Shown: positions 18,957 to 26,552 of the stretch, one piece after another | How the letters are laid out: each line of letters opens with the position of its first letter | Position numbering within the stretch: position 1 is the stretch's first letter | DNA from: CALJUZ01 sp003387805 | GTDB taxonomy: Bacteria; Bacillota; Limnochordia; Limnochordales; ZCTH02-B6 | Length of the DNA: 64,000 nucleotides | Direction: 5' to 3' | Assembly (NCBI GenBank): GCA_937975235.1 | Contig: CALJUZ010000131.1 | Location: 28,143-92,142 of the forward strand | Notes under the pieces: model-generated | Databases searched by the model: none | The model's input: the letters and a program-made list of their open reading frames with translations, nothing else | What the model was told of the DNA's origin: nothing | Program-made: the position numbers and the translations under genes

Positions 18957-20015
18957 TCAAAAGCGAACGCCCAGTGCCTCGCACACCGCCTGAATGCGGT
19001 TGCACAGGCTGGCCCGGGCGGAGCCGGCGAACAGCAGGCCCACCGCCCGCCGCCGCTCGTCCACAACCAGCGAGCCGCTGTCGCCCGGCTCCGCCAGCGG
19101 CGACGTGACGACCTGGTCGGCAAAGCGGGCGATGACGCCGCCGCCCAGACCGACGTTCATCGTCGCGCCCAAAGCCAGCACGCGGCCCCACGTCACGCCG
19201 CTGGTGCGCCCGCTCTTGCCTACGCGCATGCCGACCTCCGCCTCGGCCACGCCCCGGACCCGCCCCAGGCCGACGATGCGATCCGTGATCATATCGTCCT
19301 GCACCGGCTTGACGAGGGCCGCGTCCACCACGTTGTCCTCCTCGGCCCGGCGAAACAGCCGCAGCTCGTAGCGGGGCCAGGCCAGCCGCAGGAGGCGGTT
19401 GAGGACGGCCTCCGCGGCGCGCGCGGTGCCGCACTGCGGCAGCGTCACCGCCGGGCGCATGGGCACGAACCGGGCCAAGTGCCCGATGACGTCGCGCTCG
19501 GGCGTGCCGTCGTCGAAAGGGCCGGGCTGCAGCACCGGATCCCCCGGGCGGGCCCGCCCGTCCCGGCCGTCGGTCTGATTGGCCAGCACGTGGTTGTTGG
19601 ACAGGATGTAGGGCTCGCCCGTGGCCGCATCTCGTACGACAGCGCCGAACGTGCCCGCGGTCACGTGCACGTGCCCGATGCTGACGCCCGGCGGCGCGGG
19701 CCGCAGCCGCGCCGTGCGGTCCACGCCGGGCTCGCGGCTTTGGCGCTCGCCGGACTCGTGGCCGACGGCCCCCAGCAGCACCACGTCCCCCACTTCCAGC
19801 ACGTCCGTTTCGACGCCGGCCAGCCGCGCCGGGACGCAGTCTGTGCTCTTGAGCTCCGACGGAGGCAGCTTTTTCCGGACGAACACCACCAGGCCCTCCC
19901 GCCCGGTGTCCCGCCCCCGCACCTGCTTGCGTCCCCAGCCGCAGCCGATGACATTGGCCAGCGGCAGCACCCGCTCTTGGTGCCGCCGCACCCATTGAGC
20001 CCGTTCCGAAAGCAT
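18957..20015 (-). CDS. Chymotrypsin-fold (S1-like) serine protease, cytosolic
   Basis: The 352-residue protein has the trypsin-like triad in order: His in ILSNNHVLANQ (about residue 145), Asp in VVDAALVKP (about 235) and Ser in EPGDSGSLVV (about 315). An N-terminal region contains GCGWGRKQVRG and LVVFVRKK, as in bacterial proteins related to the plant Nal1-type protease domain. No signal peptide or transmembrane segment is visible, so it should act inside the cell or in the mother cell. ATG 20015 has AAAGGGGGG five bases upstream. Substrate unknown; its neighbours suggest spore-envelope maturation. Confidence 0.8.
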   Translation of the reverse strand: MLSERAQWVRRHQERVLPLANVIGCGWGRKQVRGRDTGREGLVVFVRKKLPPSELKSTDCVPARLAGVETDVLEVGDVVLLGAVGHESGERQSREPGVDRTARLRPAPPGVSIGHVHVTAGTFGAVVRDAATGEPYILSNNHVLANQTDGRDGRARPGDPVLQPGPFDDGTPERDVIGHLARFVPMRPAVTLPQCGTARAAEAVLNRLLRLAWPRYELRLFRRAEEDNVVDAALVKPVQDDMITDRIVGLGRVRGVAEAEVGMRVGKSGRTSGVTWGRVLALGATMNVGLGGGVIARFADQVVTSPLAEPGDSGSLVVDERRRAVGLLFAGSARASLCNRIQAVCEALGVRF

Positions 20016-20087
20016 GGGCGCCCCCCTTTGCACACGTCCCCAAAGGTGACGTATGCAGAGGGCGCCGCGCCGGTGCAGGCCGCCTCA

Positions 20088-20117
20088 TAGACAGACCCTT
20101 CGATGTTTCCTTATAAT
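20088..20117 (+). promoter_or_regulatory. Sigma-A-type promoter of the HTH regulator gene
   Basis: TAGACA (20088-20093, five of six) and TATAAT (20112-20117, perfect) are 18 nt apart. The ~45-nt leader contains complementary GTGAGA (20121-20126) and TCTCAC just ahead of the AGGAG ribosome-binding site, so it could fold over it. Confidence 0.75.
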
Positions 20118-20169
20118 GAGGTGAGAGACCGATTAATCCGGAGAATGCGTCTCACAGGAGATGGAACCG

Positions 20170-20787
20170 TTGCATGCGGAACGAAGACGCCGCTGGCTGA
20201 CTTTGTCCGATGTGGCCGACATGCTGGGCGTGCACGAAGGCACCGTCCGTCGGTGGGCCGACACGGGCAAGCTCCCGTCGTATCGTACGCCGGGCGGCCA
20301 TCGCCGTTTTCTGAGCGAGGACGTCATCCAGTTCCTGGCGCAGCGCCGCGGGGCGAGCGGCCGGGACTTGCAGGTTTTGGAAAGCCGGGTGCTGCGCAAA
20401 GCCCATGAGGAAGTGGCCACCCACGTCCACGGGCAGCCGTGGTACGCGTTTTACGACGAGCGGCGCTCGTCGCGGCGGCGGGAGACGGGCCAGCGGCTTC
20501 TGGCCATGCTCTTGCACTACACGTCCCGCAGCGACGACGGCGACGTCTATCTGCAGGAAGCCAAAGCCTTGATGCGCGAGTACGGCCGGGAAGCCTACAC
20601 GCTGGGCATGAGCCTGCACGACACGGCCCAGGCGTACCTGTTCTTCCGGCGCTCCCTCATCGACGTGGTGGCCCGCGGCGTCCAGGTGGCCGATCCGGAC
20701 AGCGCCCGGCTGCTCGAGCGGCTGCACAACTTCTGGGACGACTTGCTCCTGGCCATGATCGACGGCTACACCGAAGCCTCCGCTTGA
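20170..20787 (+). CDS. MerR/BldC-type HTH regulator with RsbR-N-like sensor domain
   Basis: Residues ~8-60 form a MerR/excisionase winged helix (LSDVADMLGVHEGTVRRWAD...GGHRRFLSEDV). The remainder is all-alpha and resembles the RsbR N-terminal or histidine-kinase-associated helical domain (about 80-200). AGGAG is nine bases before TTG 20170 but directly abuts ATG 20161, so the TTG is the better start (205 residues). The gene is monocistronic with its own promoter. A sensory DNA-binding role is likely; signal and targets are unknown. Confidence 0.75.
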   Translation: MHAERRRRWLTLSDVADMLGVHEGTVRRWADTGKLPSYRTPGGHRRFLSEDVIQFLAQRRGASGRDLQVLESRVLRKAHEEVATHVHGQPWYAFYDERRSSRRRETGQRLLAMLLHYTSRSDDGDVYLQEAKALMREYGREAYTLGMSLHDTAQAYLFFRRSLIDVVARGVQVADPDSARLLERLHNFWDDLLLAMIDGYTEASA

Positions 20788-20847
20788 GCCGGAGCCTGGT
20801 CCCGGCACGCCCGGGCGCCCGCCTGCACGAACACGGCGAGAGACACG

Positions 20848-20874
20848 AAAAAAGCCCGGAGCTTTGCTCCGGGC
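20848..20874 (-). terminator. Terminator of veg
   Basis: A perfect 9-bp stem (20854-20862 with 20866-20874, loop TTT) is followed on the minus strand by six T's, the complement of the A-run ending at 20853. It lies about 75 nt past the veg stop. Nothing else is visible in the 20788-20950 gap. Confidence 0.88.
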
Positions 20875-20950
20875 CATGCCACGGCTCCGGCGGCGTCCGC
20901 CGGGTCCTGTTCGCAGCGTTCACGGAACGGGCATCCGACCCGTCCGCCGA

Positions 20951-21217
20951 TCAGAAATTGGCCACCCCAATTTGCTTGTCGTCGACGCTCACTTCCACCG
21001 TCGACGTCAAGACGTCGGCGTACGAGTATGACATGCGATTGACGGTGCCGCGCTTGTCCACCCGGATGACGAACACCCGCGGGTACGTCTTCTCCAAGAT
21101 GCCCTCTTCCTCGATGTACCGGCGACGACCGCGGTTGGCCCGCAGCCGCACGCGGCGACCTACGTAGTTCTCCAGGTCGCGCTTGATCTCTTCCAGGGTC
21201 TTGGGGTTCGCAGCCAC
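20951..21217 (-). CDS. veg: Veg protein (DUF1021)
   Basis: Veg is a small conserved protein that in B. subtilis stimulates biofilm-matrix genes and has a very strong promoter. The family core is clear: KTLEEIKRDLENYVGRRVRL, RRRYIEEEGILE, YPRVFVIRV and MSYSYADVL. GTG 21217 gives 88 residues (B. subtilis 86) and has GAGG eight bases upstream. In-frame GTG/ATG codons at 21226/21223 lie too close to that site. Two tandem consensus promoters precede it and a terminator follows. Confidence 0.93.
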   Translation of the reverse strand: MAANPKTLEEIKRDLENYVGRRVRLRANRGRRRYIEEEGILEKTYPRVFVIRVDKRGTVNRMSYSYADVLTSTVEVSVDDKQIGVANF

Positions 21218-21253
21218 CTGCATCACCTCGCTTGCACTCTTGTCACATCAAGC

Positions 21254-21282
21254 ATTTTAACACGATTACCGGTCTCTGTCAA
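21254..21282 (-). promoter_or_regulatory. veg promoter P1 (proximal)
   Basis: Minus strand TTGACA (complement of 21277-21282) and TAAAAT (complement of 21254-21259) with a 17-nt spacer. Start predicted near 21247, giving a 30-nt leader. The DNA upstream of the -35 is A/T-rich. Confidence 0.88.
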
Positions 21283-21294
21283 GTAAAAGAATTG

Positions 21295-21324
21295 ATTATA
21301 GCAAAGGCCTCGAAACGTTGTCAA
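21295..21324 (-). promoter_or_regulatory. veg promoter P2 (distal)
   Basis: Minus strand TTGACA (complement of 21319-21324) and TATAAT (complement of 21295-21300) with an 18-nt spacer, both exact consensus. It sits 42 bp upstream of P1 in the same orientation. Confidence 0.88.
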
Positions 21325-21358
21325 GCGCCGTTTTCGGGGAAATTTCGGCCGGAATGTG

Positions 21359-21381
21359 AAAAAACCCGGCCGCAGGCCGGG
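21359..21381 (-). terminator. Terminator of ykuK
   Basis: Stem of seven pairs (21365-21371 with 21375-21381), loop of three, followed on the minus strand by six T's (complement of 21359-21364). Confidence 0.85.
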
Positions 21382-21448
21382 CGTGTTGACAGTATTGCCG
21401 CATCGCTGGCTTTTTATGCGGAAAACCGGCTGGGCTGGTTTTTCCGCA

Positions 21449-21919
21449 TCACTTCGTGTACTTGTCCGCCACCGTCATAGCGCCGTACGAGTCGGGCTTG
21501 ATGCGCGCGTCGAAGCCCGAGCCCACCACCATGCCCACCACTTCCCGGATCAGGTCCCGGGTCCGGCCGTTTTCGCCCACGTCCAGGTGAATCTCGACGT
21601 TCAGGTCCGCATAGCCGTTTTCGGCCAGCTTGTCGGCGATGCGGCCGGCGATCTCCAGGCTGCGGGCCGTCTCGTAAAAGATGCGCTGGCGGAGAGAGCG
21701 CTGGGTGCGTTCTCGCTCCCGCGTGTAATAATAGCGGGCGCCCTTCCCCTCCCGGTGCACCACGACGGCGGTGACGAAGCACGTTTCCTCGCCCAGCTGC
21801 GAGTCGGTGCCGATGATGACCCGGTGGCGGGCGTCAGGAACCGCCCCGATGTACGCCACCATGTCCTCGAACACCTCGTCGAAGGAGAGGCGCCCTCTGG
21901 ACGGGCTGATGAAGTCCAT
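21449..21919 (-). CDS. YkuK family protein (DUF458, RNase H-like)
   Basis: The 156-residue protein matches the ribonuclease-H-like YkuK family. An acidic strand HRVIIGTDSQ carries a likely metal ligand, followed by FVTAVVVHREGKGARYYYTRE, DLNVEIHLDVGENG and a C-terminal KPDSYGAMTVADKYT. Function is unknown; nuclease activity is only suggested by the fold. ATG 21919 has GGTGGAGG five bases upstream. In this position B. subtilis has yabG, which is absent here. It has its own promoter and terminator. Confidence 0.85.
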   Translation of the reverse strand: MDFISPSRGRLSFDEVFEDMVAYIGAVPDARHRVIIGTDSQLGEETCFVTAVVVHREGKGARYYYTRERERTQRSLRQRIFYETARSLEIAGRIADKLAENGYADLNVEIHLDVGENGRTRDLIREVVGMVVGSGFDARIKPDSYGAMTVADKYTK

Positions 21920-21942
21920 GAATGCCTCCACCTTTCGGAGAC

Positions 21943-21971
21943 ATTATACCATTCGAACAAATGTGCCTCAA
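21943..21971 (-). promoter_or_regulatory. Promoter of ykuK
   Basis: Minus strand TTGAGG (complement of 21966-21971) and TATAAT (complement of 21943-21948) with a 17-nt spacer; start near 21936. Confidence 0.65.
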
Positions 21972-22103
21972 CAGCCGGAGGATGCGTCCGGACGCGGACG
22001 GGCGAGAAAGCGCGCGCACGAGCGAATTTGGCGGGCGGCGTCATGGGCGGGCGGCCCTTGGCCGGCCCGCGGCCCGGGCGGCAAAATGGCCCCCGGCCGG
22101 GTC

Positions 22104-23141
22104 TTATCCGGACCGCGCGGCCAGCGCGTTGGCCAGCCGCACGAACTCGGCCGGCGACAGCGTCTCGCCCCGCCGGGCGCCGTCGATGCCGGCCGCGGCC
22201 AGCGCGTCCTCCACGGCCCTGTCCGGCCACGGCGCCCCGGTTTCGCCGGGCCCCTCCCCGCGGCCCCGGCGCCGCGGCGAAGGGGCCGCCTCCGACGCCG
22301 GTCCGCCGGACGCCTTGGCCGCGGCCCGCAGCGCGTTGCGCAGCGTCTTGCGGCGCTGGCCGAACGCGGCCCGCACCACGGCGAACAGCACCGCCTCGTC
22401 CAGCACGTCCCCGGGCAGAGGCCGCAGCTTCAGGCGCACCACGGCCGACTCCACGGCGGGCTTGGGGAAAAACACGTGGGGCGACACGACGCCCACCGTT
22501 TCCACGTCGGCCCGCAGCTGCACCGCCACCGACAAGGCGCCGTAGTCTTTCGTGCCCGGCCGGGCCGTCAGGCGCTGCGCGACTTCCCGCTGGACCATGA
22601 CCACCATGCTGTCCAGCGGCGGCCCTTCCTCCAGAAACCGCATGAGCAGCGGCGTGGTGATGTAGTAGGGCAAATTGGCGATGACTTTGCCCGTGCCGCC
22701 CGGTCCCGGGGGATGCTCCGCGAGCAAGGCGTGAAAGTCCACCTCCAGCGCGTCGGCGTGGACCAGGCGCACGTTGTCCCGCGCCCGCAGCAGCCGCTCC
22801 AGCCAGCGCACCAAGCCCGCGTCCACTTCCACGGCGATGACGGTGCGGACCGCGTCGGCCAGAGCCCACGTCAGCACGCCCAGCCCGGGGCCGATCTCGA
22901 TGACGGTGTCTTCAGGAGTGAGCCGCGCCGCGTCGATGATGCGCCGCAGCACGTTGCGGTCCACGAGAAAGTTTTGGCCCAGGCCTTTGCGCGGCGCCAG
23001 GCCGCAGCGCTCCAGCACGGCCGCCACGCCCGACGGCGTGGCCAGGCGCTCCGGGTCCAAAACGTCATGTTCATCGGCAGGGTCAAAGTGTTGTGTCATA
23101 ATCTCCCGGACGTTGGCTGGCTTCGCGCCCGTTCCCTTCAT
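22104..23141 (-). CDS. rsmA: 16S rRNA (adenine1518/1519-N6)-dimethyltransferase
   Basis: RsmA (KsgA) dimethylates two adenines in the 3' hairpin of 16S rRNA. Conserved motifs are KGLGQNFLVD, SAM motif VIEIGPGLGVLTW, catalytic NLPYYIT, and FGQRRKTLRNAL. A Gly/Pro/Arg-rich insert of about 25 residues (around 285-310) splits the C-terminal domain and is not usual. ATG 23141 overlaps the yabE stop by four bases (ATGA), implying coupling. ATG 23099 with GGGAG three bases away is the alternative. B. subtilis has rnmV between yabE and ksgA; it is missing here. Confidence 0.94.
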   Translation of the reverse strand: MKGTGAKPANVREIMTQHFDPADEHDVLDPERLATPSGVAAVLERCGLAPRKGLGQNFLVDRNVLRRIIDAARLTPEDTVIEIGPGLGVLTWALADAVRTVIAVEVDAGLVRWLERLLRARDNVRLVHADALEVDFHALLAEHPPGPGGTGKVIANLPYYITTPLLMRFLEEGPPLDSMVVMVQREVAQRLTARPGTKDYGALSVAVQLRADVETVGVVSPHVFFPKPAVESAVVRLKLRPLPGDVLDEAVLFAVVRAAFGQRRKTLRNALRAAAKASGGPASEAAPSPRRRGRGEGPGETGAPWPDRAVEDALAAAGIDGARRGETLSPAEFVRLANALAARSG

Positions 23142-24139
23142 TCGGACGCCAAAATGTACACCTTCACCCGCTGGCGCCCGAAATGCATGGCTTCGCGGTA
23201 CGTGTCGAAGGCCAGGTCGATAATGTTCCCTTTGATCGCGCCGCCCACGTCGCCCGCGACGGCGATGCCGTAGCCGGGAATGTAGACGCGCGTGCCCAGC
23301 GGAATGACCGACGGATCCACCGCGATGACGCCGTGCCCCGCCTTGAGCCCGGTGGCCGTGTAGCCGTCGGCCCACACGCCGGTGCTTTCCGGCCCGGGGT
23401 AGTACGCGGTGGCCTCCATGTCCAGCACGTCGGTGTACCGGATGAGCCCGGCGGGCGTCTGCATTTCCCGCACGACGATGCGGGTGCCGATGCCGATAAT
23501 CTCCGCCCGGGGCTCCTCCACGGTCTCCCGGTCCACCACCAGCTGGTGCACCAGCCGGCCGTCCTCGTACGTGGCCAGGACGGTGCGCCGCTCCAGGCCC
23601 TCCCGGCCTTCCCGCAAAATGCCGGTGCGGCCCCGCTCCCATGTGGGCTCGGCCCAGCGCCACGTCTCGTACGGAATGGGCGCCTCGGTCACGTACTCCT
23701 CCTGGCGCACCCGCACGACGCGGATGACCGTGTCGTCGGCGACGGGCGCGTCCAGAGGCGGCGTCACCCGGTCCAGGGGCCCCAGCTCCACGCCCGCGTC
23801 GGCCAGCAACTCGCCCACCGTCCGGCCCGGCGCCCGGTGCGACGTCTGGCGTCCGTCCACGGCGATGACCACGCCCACGCCCCGCTGGATGGCCACCGTC
23901 ATGCCCGGCCGCACCGCGGCCTCGGGCGGCGGCGTGATGCGGTCGCCGCCGTTGACCGGCACGTTGAGCTGCTGCAGCGCGTCGGCCACCGTGCCGCGGA
24001 ACGTCTCCGCGTGCACCACCTGCTGGCCGTCCACCACGGTCAGGGCCGTGATGACCCACGACGGCGACGCCATGACCAGCGCCCCGATGACCGCCAGAAA
24101 CAGCACCGCCCGCACCCGCTCATCAAAGATCAGCCGCAT
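23138..24139 (-). CDS. yabE: YabE-like cell-wall protein (DUF348, G5, 3D domains)
   Basis: The 333-residue protein has an N-terminal membrane anchor or signal (AVLFLAVIGALVMASPSWVITA), two DUF348 repeats (about 38-130), a G5 domain (about 145-220) and a C-terminal 3D domain with DMEATAYYPG, GHGVIAVDPSVIPLGTRVYI and IDLAFDTYREA. The three Asp residues of the 3D domain are present, which marks MltA-like lytic transglycosylase folds. This is the architecture of the resuscitation-promoting-factor relatives in Bacilli. It overlaps rsmA by four bases and the small upstream gene by 17. Confidence 0.92.
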   Translation of the reverse strand: MRLIFDERVRAVLFLAVIGALVMASPSWVITALTVVDGQQVVHAETFRGTVADALQQLNVPVNGGDRITPPPEAAVRPGMTVAIQRGVGVVIAVDGRQTSHRAPGRTVGELLADAGVELGPLDRVTPPLDAPVADDTVIRVVRVRQEEYVTEAPIPYETWRWAEPTWERGRTGILREGREGLERRTVLATYEDGRLVHQLVVDRETVEEPRAEIIGIGTRIVVREMQTPAGLIRYTDVLDMEATAYYPGPESTGVWADGYTATGLKAGHGVIAVDPSVIPLGTRVYIPGYGIAVAGDVGGAIKGNIIDLAFDTYREAMHFGRQRVKVYILASE

Positions 24140-24320
24140 CGCCAGCCTCCTCGATGAAGCGGCCCAGCCTGGCCCGGATCTCCTCCTCGCTCAGCTCATC
24201 GAGCCGGTCCACCAGATCGATCATTTCCGCGAGCTCGTCCTCGGACAGCACGCCTTTGCGGTGCAGCCCCTCGAACACGCTCAAAAACTTCAGCTTCAGG
24301 CGCTCCATATGCTCGAACAC
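24123..24320 (-). CDS. Small hypothetical protein in the dnaB-yabE operon
   Basis: This 65-residue acidic protein is predicted all-helical (FLSVFEGLHRKGVLSEDELAEMI...LDELSEEEIRARL). I do not recognise a family. It begins five bases after the dnaB stop and runs 17 bases into yabE, so it fits tightly in the operon. Codon use is like its neighbours. The start is GTG 24320 or ATG 24308; neither has a good ribosome-binding site, so coupling to dnaB is likely. Confidence 0.55.
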   Translation of the reverse strand: MFEHMERLKLKFLSVFEGLHRKGVLSEDELAEMIDLVDRLDELSEEEIRARLGRFIEEAGDAADL

Positions 24321-24324
24321 GGGT

Positions 24325-25704
24325 TTACACCGTCACTTCGTCCACGAACTTGGTGTACTCCTTGTAGAAGCGCAGCCGCACGCTGCCCGTCTCGCCTTTG
24401 CGCTGCTTGGCGAAGATGACTTCCACCACGCCCTCGGTGCCCTCCTCCCGGGCCCGCTCGGGATAGTAGTAATCGTCGCGGTAGAGGAAGATGACGACGT
24501 CGGCGAACTCCTCGATGTTGCCGCTGTCGCGCAGGTCCGACATGACGGGGCGCTTGTTGTCGCGGCTCTCCACCGAGCGGTTCAGCTGCGACAGCAAAAT
24601 GATGGGCAAATCCAGCTCGCCCGCCAGATCCCGCAGCTCCCGCACGATGTCGCCCACCACCAGCGCCCAGTTTTTCGACGTGTTGGCCGGCGGCTTGATG
24701 AGCTGCAGGTAGTCGATGACGATGAGGCCCAGATTGGGCTCCTCCGCCTTGACCTTGCGGGCCTGGGCCCGGATTTCCGACACCGTCATGCCCCGCCGGT
24801 CCACGATCTTGATGGGCAGCTGGTACAGCTCGTTGAAAATCGACTCGGTGCGGGCGAACTTCTCGTCGTCCATCCTGGTCTGGTAGTCGCGGGCCGTCAC
24901 TTCCGCCGCGCCGTTTTCCTGCTTGTAGCGGAACAGCTCGCTGATGACCAGGCGGTCGCCGATCTGCACGTCGTCCATCTCCAGGCTGAAGATGAGCACC
25001 GGCGTGCGCTCCCTGGACTTGGCCACGTTGACGGCCCAGTTGAGGACCAGCGACGTCTTGCCCATGGACGGCCGGGCCGCCAAAATGATGAGGTCGCCCT
25101 TCTTGAAGCCCGTCGTCATCATGTCGATGGAAGGATATTTCACCAACAGTCCCGACGGCCGGCGGCCCTCCCGGCGCTCCAGGAGCTCCAGATAGCATTT
25201 GCGCAGCACGTCCACCAAGTCTTTGATGTCGTCGCGCGTGTCGGCCTTGGCCGTCGCGGCGAAAATGAGCTCCTGGGCCCGGGCCTGGATGCGCTCGATG
25301 GGCTCGGTGTGCTCCAGCAGCACCATCTGCTGGATTTCCTCCACCGCCTGCATAATGCGGCGCCGGGCCAGCCGTTCGTTCAGCGAATCGACGCTGGGCC
25401 CCAGCTCCAGCTCGCTGACGAAAGACTCGGTGACGGCCATCAGCGCGTTGTTCCAGTCCACGCCTTCCACGCCGCGCAGCCGGTTGTACACTTGCGTGTA
25501 CGAAATGCGGCCGCCCTGGTTGTACAAGTCCACCACGGCCTCGAACATTTGCCGGTAGACGGGATCAAAGAAGTGGTCCGGCGACAGCCGGTGCATCACC
25601 GTGTCCACGGTGTGGGGGTGCTTGATCAAAATGCCGATGACGCGGCGTTCCGCGTCGACGTCGGCCAGCCCGGGGTGCCGACGCGCGTCAGCCGTCGTAT
25701 TCAT
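24325..25704 (-). CDS. dnaB: Replicative DNA helicase DnaB
   Basis: DnaB (called DnaC in B. subtilis) is the hexameric 5'-3' helicase of the replication fork. The N-terminal helical domain (1-150) is followed by the RecA-like domain with Walker A ARPSMGKTSLVLN, DnaB motif LGLIVIDYLQLI and a conserved arginine-finger region RDSGNIEEFADVVIFLYRDDYY. Length 459 is standard and there is no intein. AAGGAG is ten bases before the ATG. The first codons overlap the preceding DnaD-domain gene by 17 bases, joining helicase and primosome genes. Confidence 0.95.
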   Translation of the reverse strand: MNTTADARRHPGLADVDAERRVIGILIKHPHTVDTVMHRLSPDHFFDPVYRQMFEAVVDLYNQGGRISYTQVYNRLRGVEGVDWNNALMAVTESFVSELELGPSVDSLNERLARRRIMQAVEEIQQMVLLEHTEPIERIQARAQELIFAATAKADTRDDIKDLVDVLRKCYLELLERREGRRPSGLLVKYPSIDMMTTGFKKGDLIILAARPSMGKTSLVLNWAVNVAKSRERTPVLIFSLEMDDVQIGDRLVISELFRYKQENGAAEVTARDYQTRMDDEKFARTESIFNELYQLPIKIVDRRGMTVSEIRAQARKVKAEEPNLGLIVIDYLQLIKPPANTSKNWALVVGDIVRELRDLAGELDLPIILLSQLNRSVESRDNKRPVMSDLRDSGNIEEFADVVIFLYRDDYYYPERAREEGTEGVVEVIFAKQRKGETGSVRLRFYKEYTKFVDEVTV

Positions 25705-26542
25705 CGGCGTACATCTCCTTCCAGCGGCGCACCGCGTCCGGGTCCACCGAGTCGTACGCGGCCGCGTTGGGCGCGCCCTCGCTGCGCTGCGGCAGCGCCG
25801 ACGCGCGCGACTGGCGGCTGCGCTGCAGGTCGGCCACCGTGCGCACGCCGTCGTTGTACCAGTTGCGCAGCACCGCCTCCAGGTAGTTCATGCGCGGCGT
25901 CTTGGCGTTTTGCACCGTCTCCTCGATGGCCAGCGCGATGACGTCGGGCGACATGCCCATCTCCTCCAGCCAAAAGCGCAGCTTCTCGAACTGGGACGGG
26001 CCCAGCAGGCCGATGCGCTGGTGATAAAAAGCCACCACCGCCTCCAGGCCCGAGTCCGGGGCCGGAGGGGCCGTGCCGCCGTCGGCCGCGCCCCCGGCGA
26101 CAGGCGGCGCGGCCCCGCCGGCCTCGGCCGTCTCCTCCGAGACCGTCGCTTCGGCCGCCGCGGCCGTCTGCGCCGCCGCGGTCAGCGCCGCTCCCGCGGG
26201 CGCCTCCGCGCCGGCCGGCGGGGCCGCGTCCGGCGGCGGCATGCACAGCGCCACGGCTTGTCCGCGCCGGACCAGAAGCCCGGCCCGCTCCAAATCGTCC
26301 AGAATGTGCTCCAGGCCCGCCGCGTCCACGCCCAGCCGCCGGGCCGTTTCGGCCACGGCGTCGCCGCGGAAGCCGGGCCGGCTCGCGAGCTCGTACAAGT
26401 TCAGCCAAGCCAGCACGGCCGGTCCGCCCACGACCGGCTGGTACACGGTGAACAGCTCCCGGGGCACGGCCAGCGGCCACTCCCGCCCTCCTTCCGCCGT
26501 CACCGTCCATTGGACGGGCGCAGCAGCGCCTTCCGTGGTCAT
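25688..26542 (-). CDS. DnaD-domain primosome protein
   Basis: The N-terminal ~95 residues form a DnaD/DnaB-like winged helix (VPRELFTVYQPVVGGPAVLA). A long Ala/Gly/Pro-rich linker (about 100-165) follows, and then a DnaB_2/DnaD C-terminal domain with FYHQRIGLLGPSQFEKLRFW and NYLEAVLRNWYNDGV, the family YxxxILRxW motif. Such proteins remodel DNA and help load the replicative helicase at oriC or stalled forks. ATG 26542 has AGGA eight bases upstream. Adjacency and overlap with dnaB support a loader role. Confidence 0.85.
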   Translation of the reverse strand: MTTEGAAAPVQWTVTAEGGREWPLAVPRELFTVYQPVVGGPAVLAWLNLYELASRPGFRGDAVAETARRLGVDAAGLEHILDDLERAGLLVRRGQAVALCMPPPDAAPPAGAEAPAGAALTAAAQTAAAAEATVSEETAEAGGAAPPVAGGAADGGTAPPAPDSGLEAVVAFYHQRIGLLGPSQFEKLRFWLEEMGMSPDVIALAIEETVQNAKTPRMNYLEAVLRNWYNDGVRTVADLQRSRQSRASALPQRSEGAPNAAAYDSVDPDAVRRWKEMYADEYDG

Positions 26543-26552
26543 ATCGCAGATC

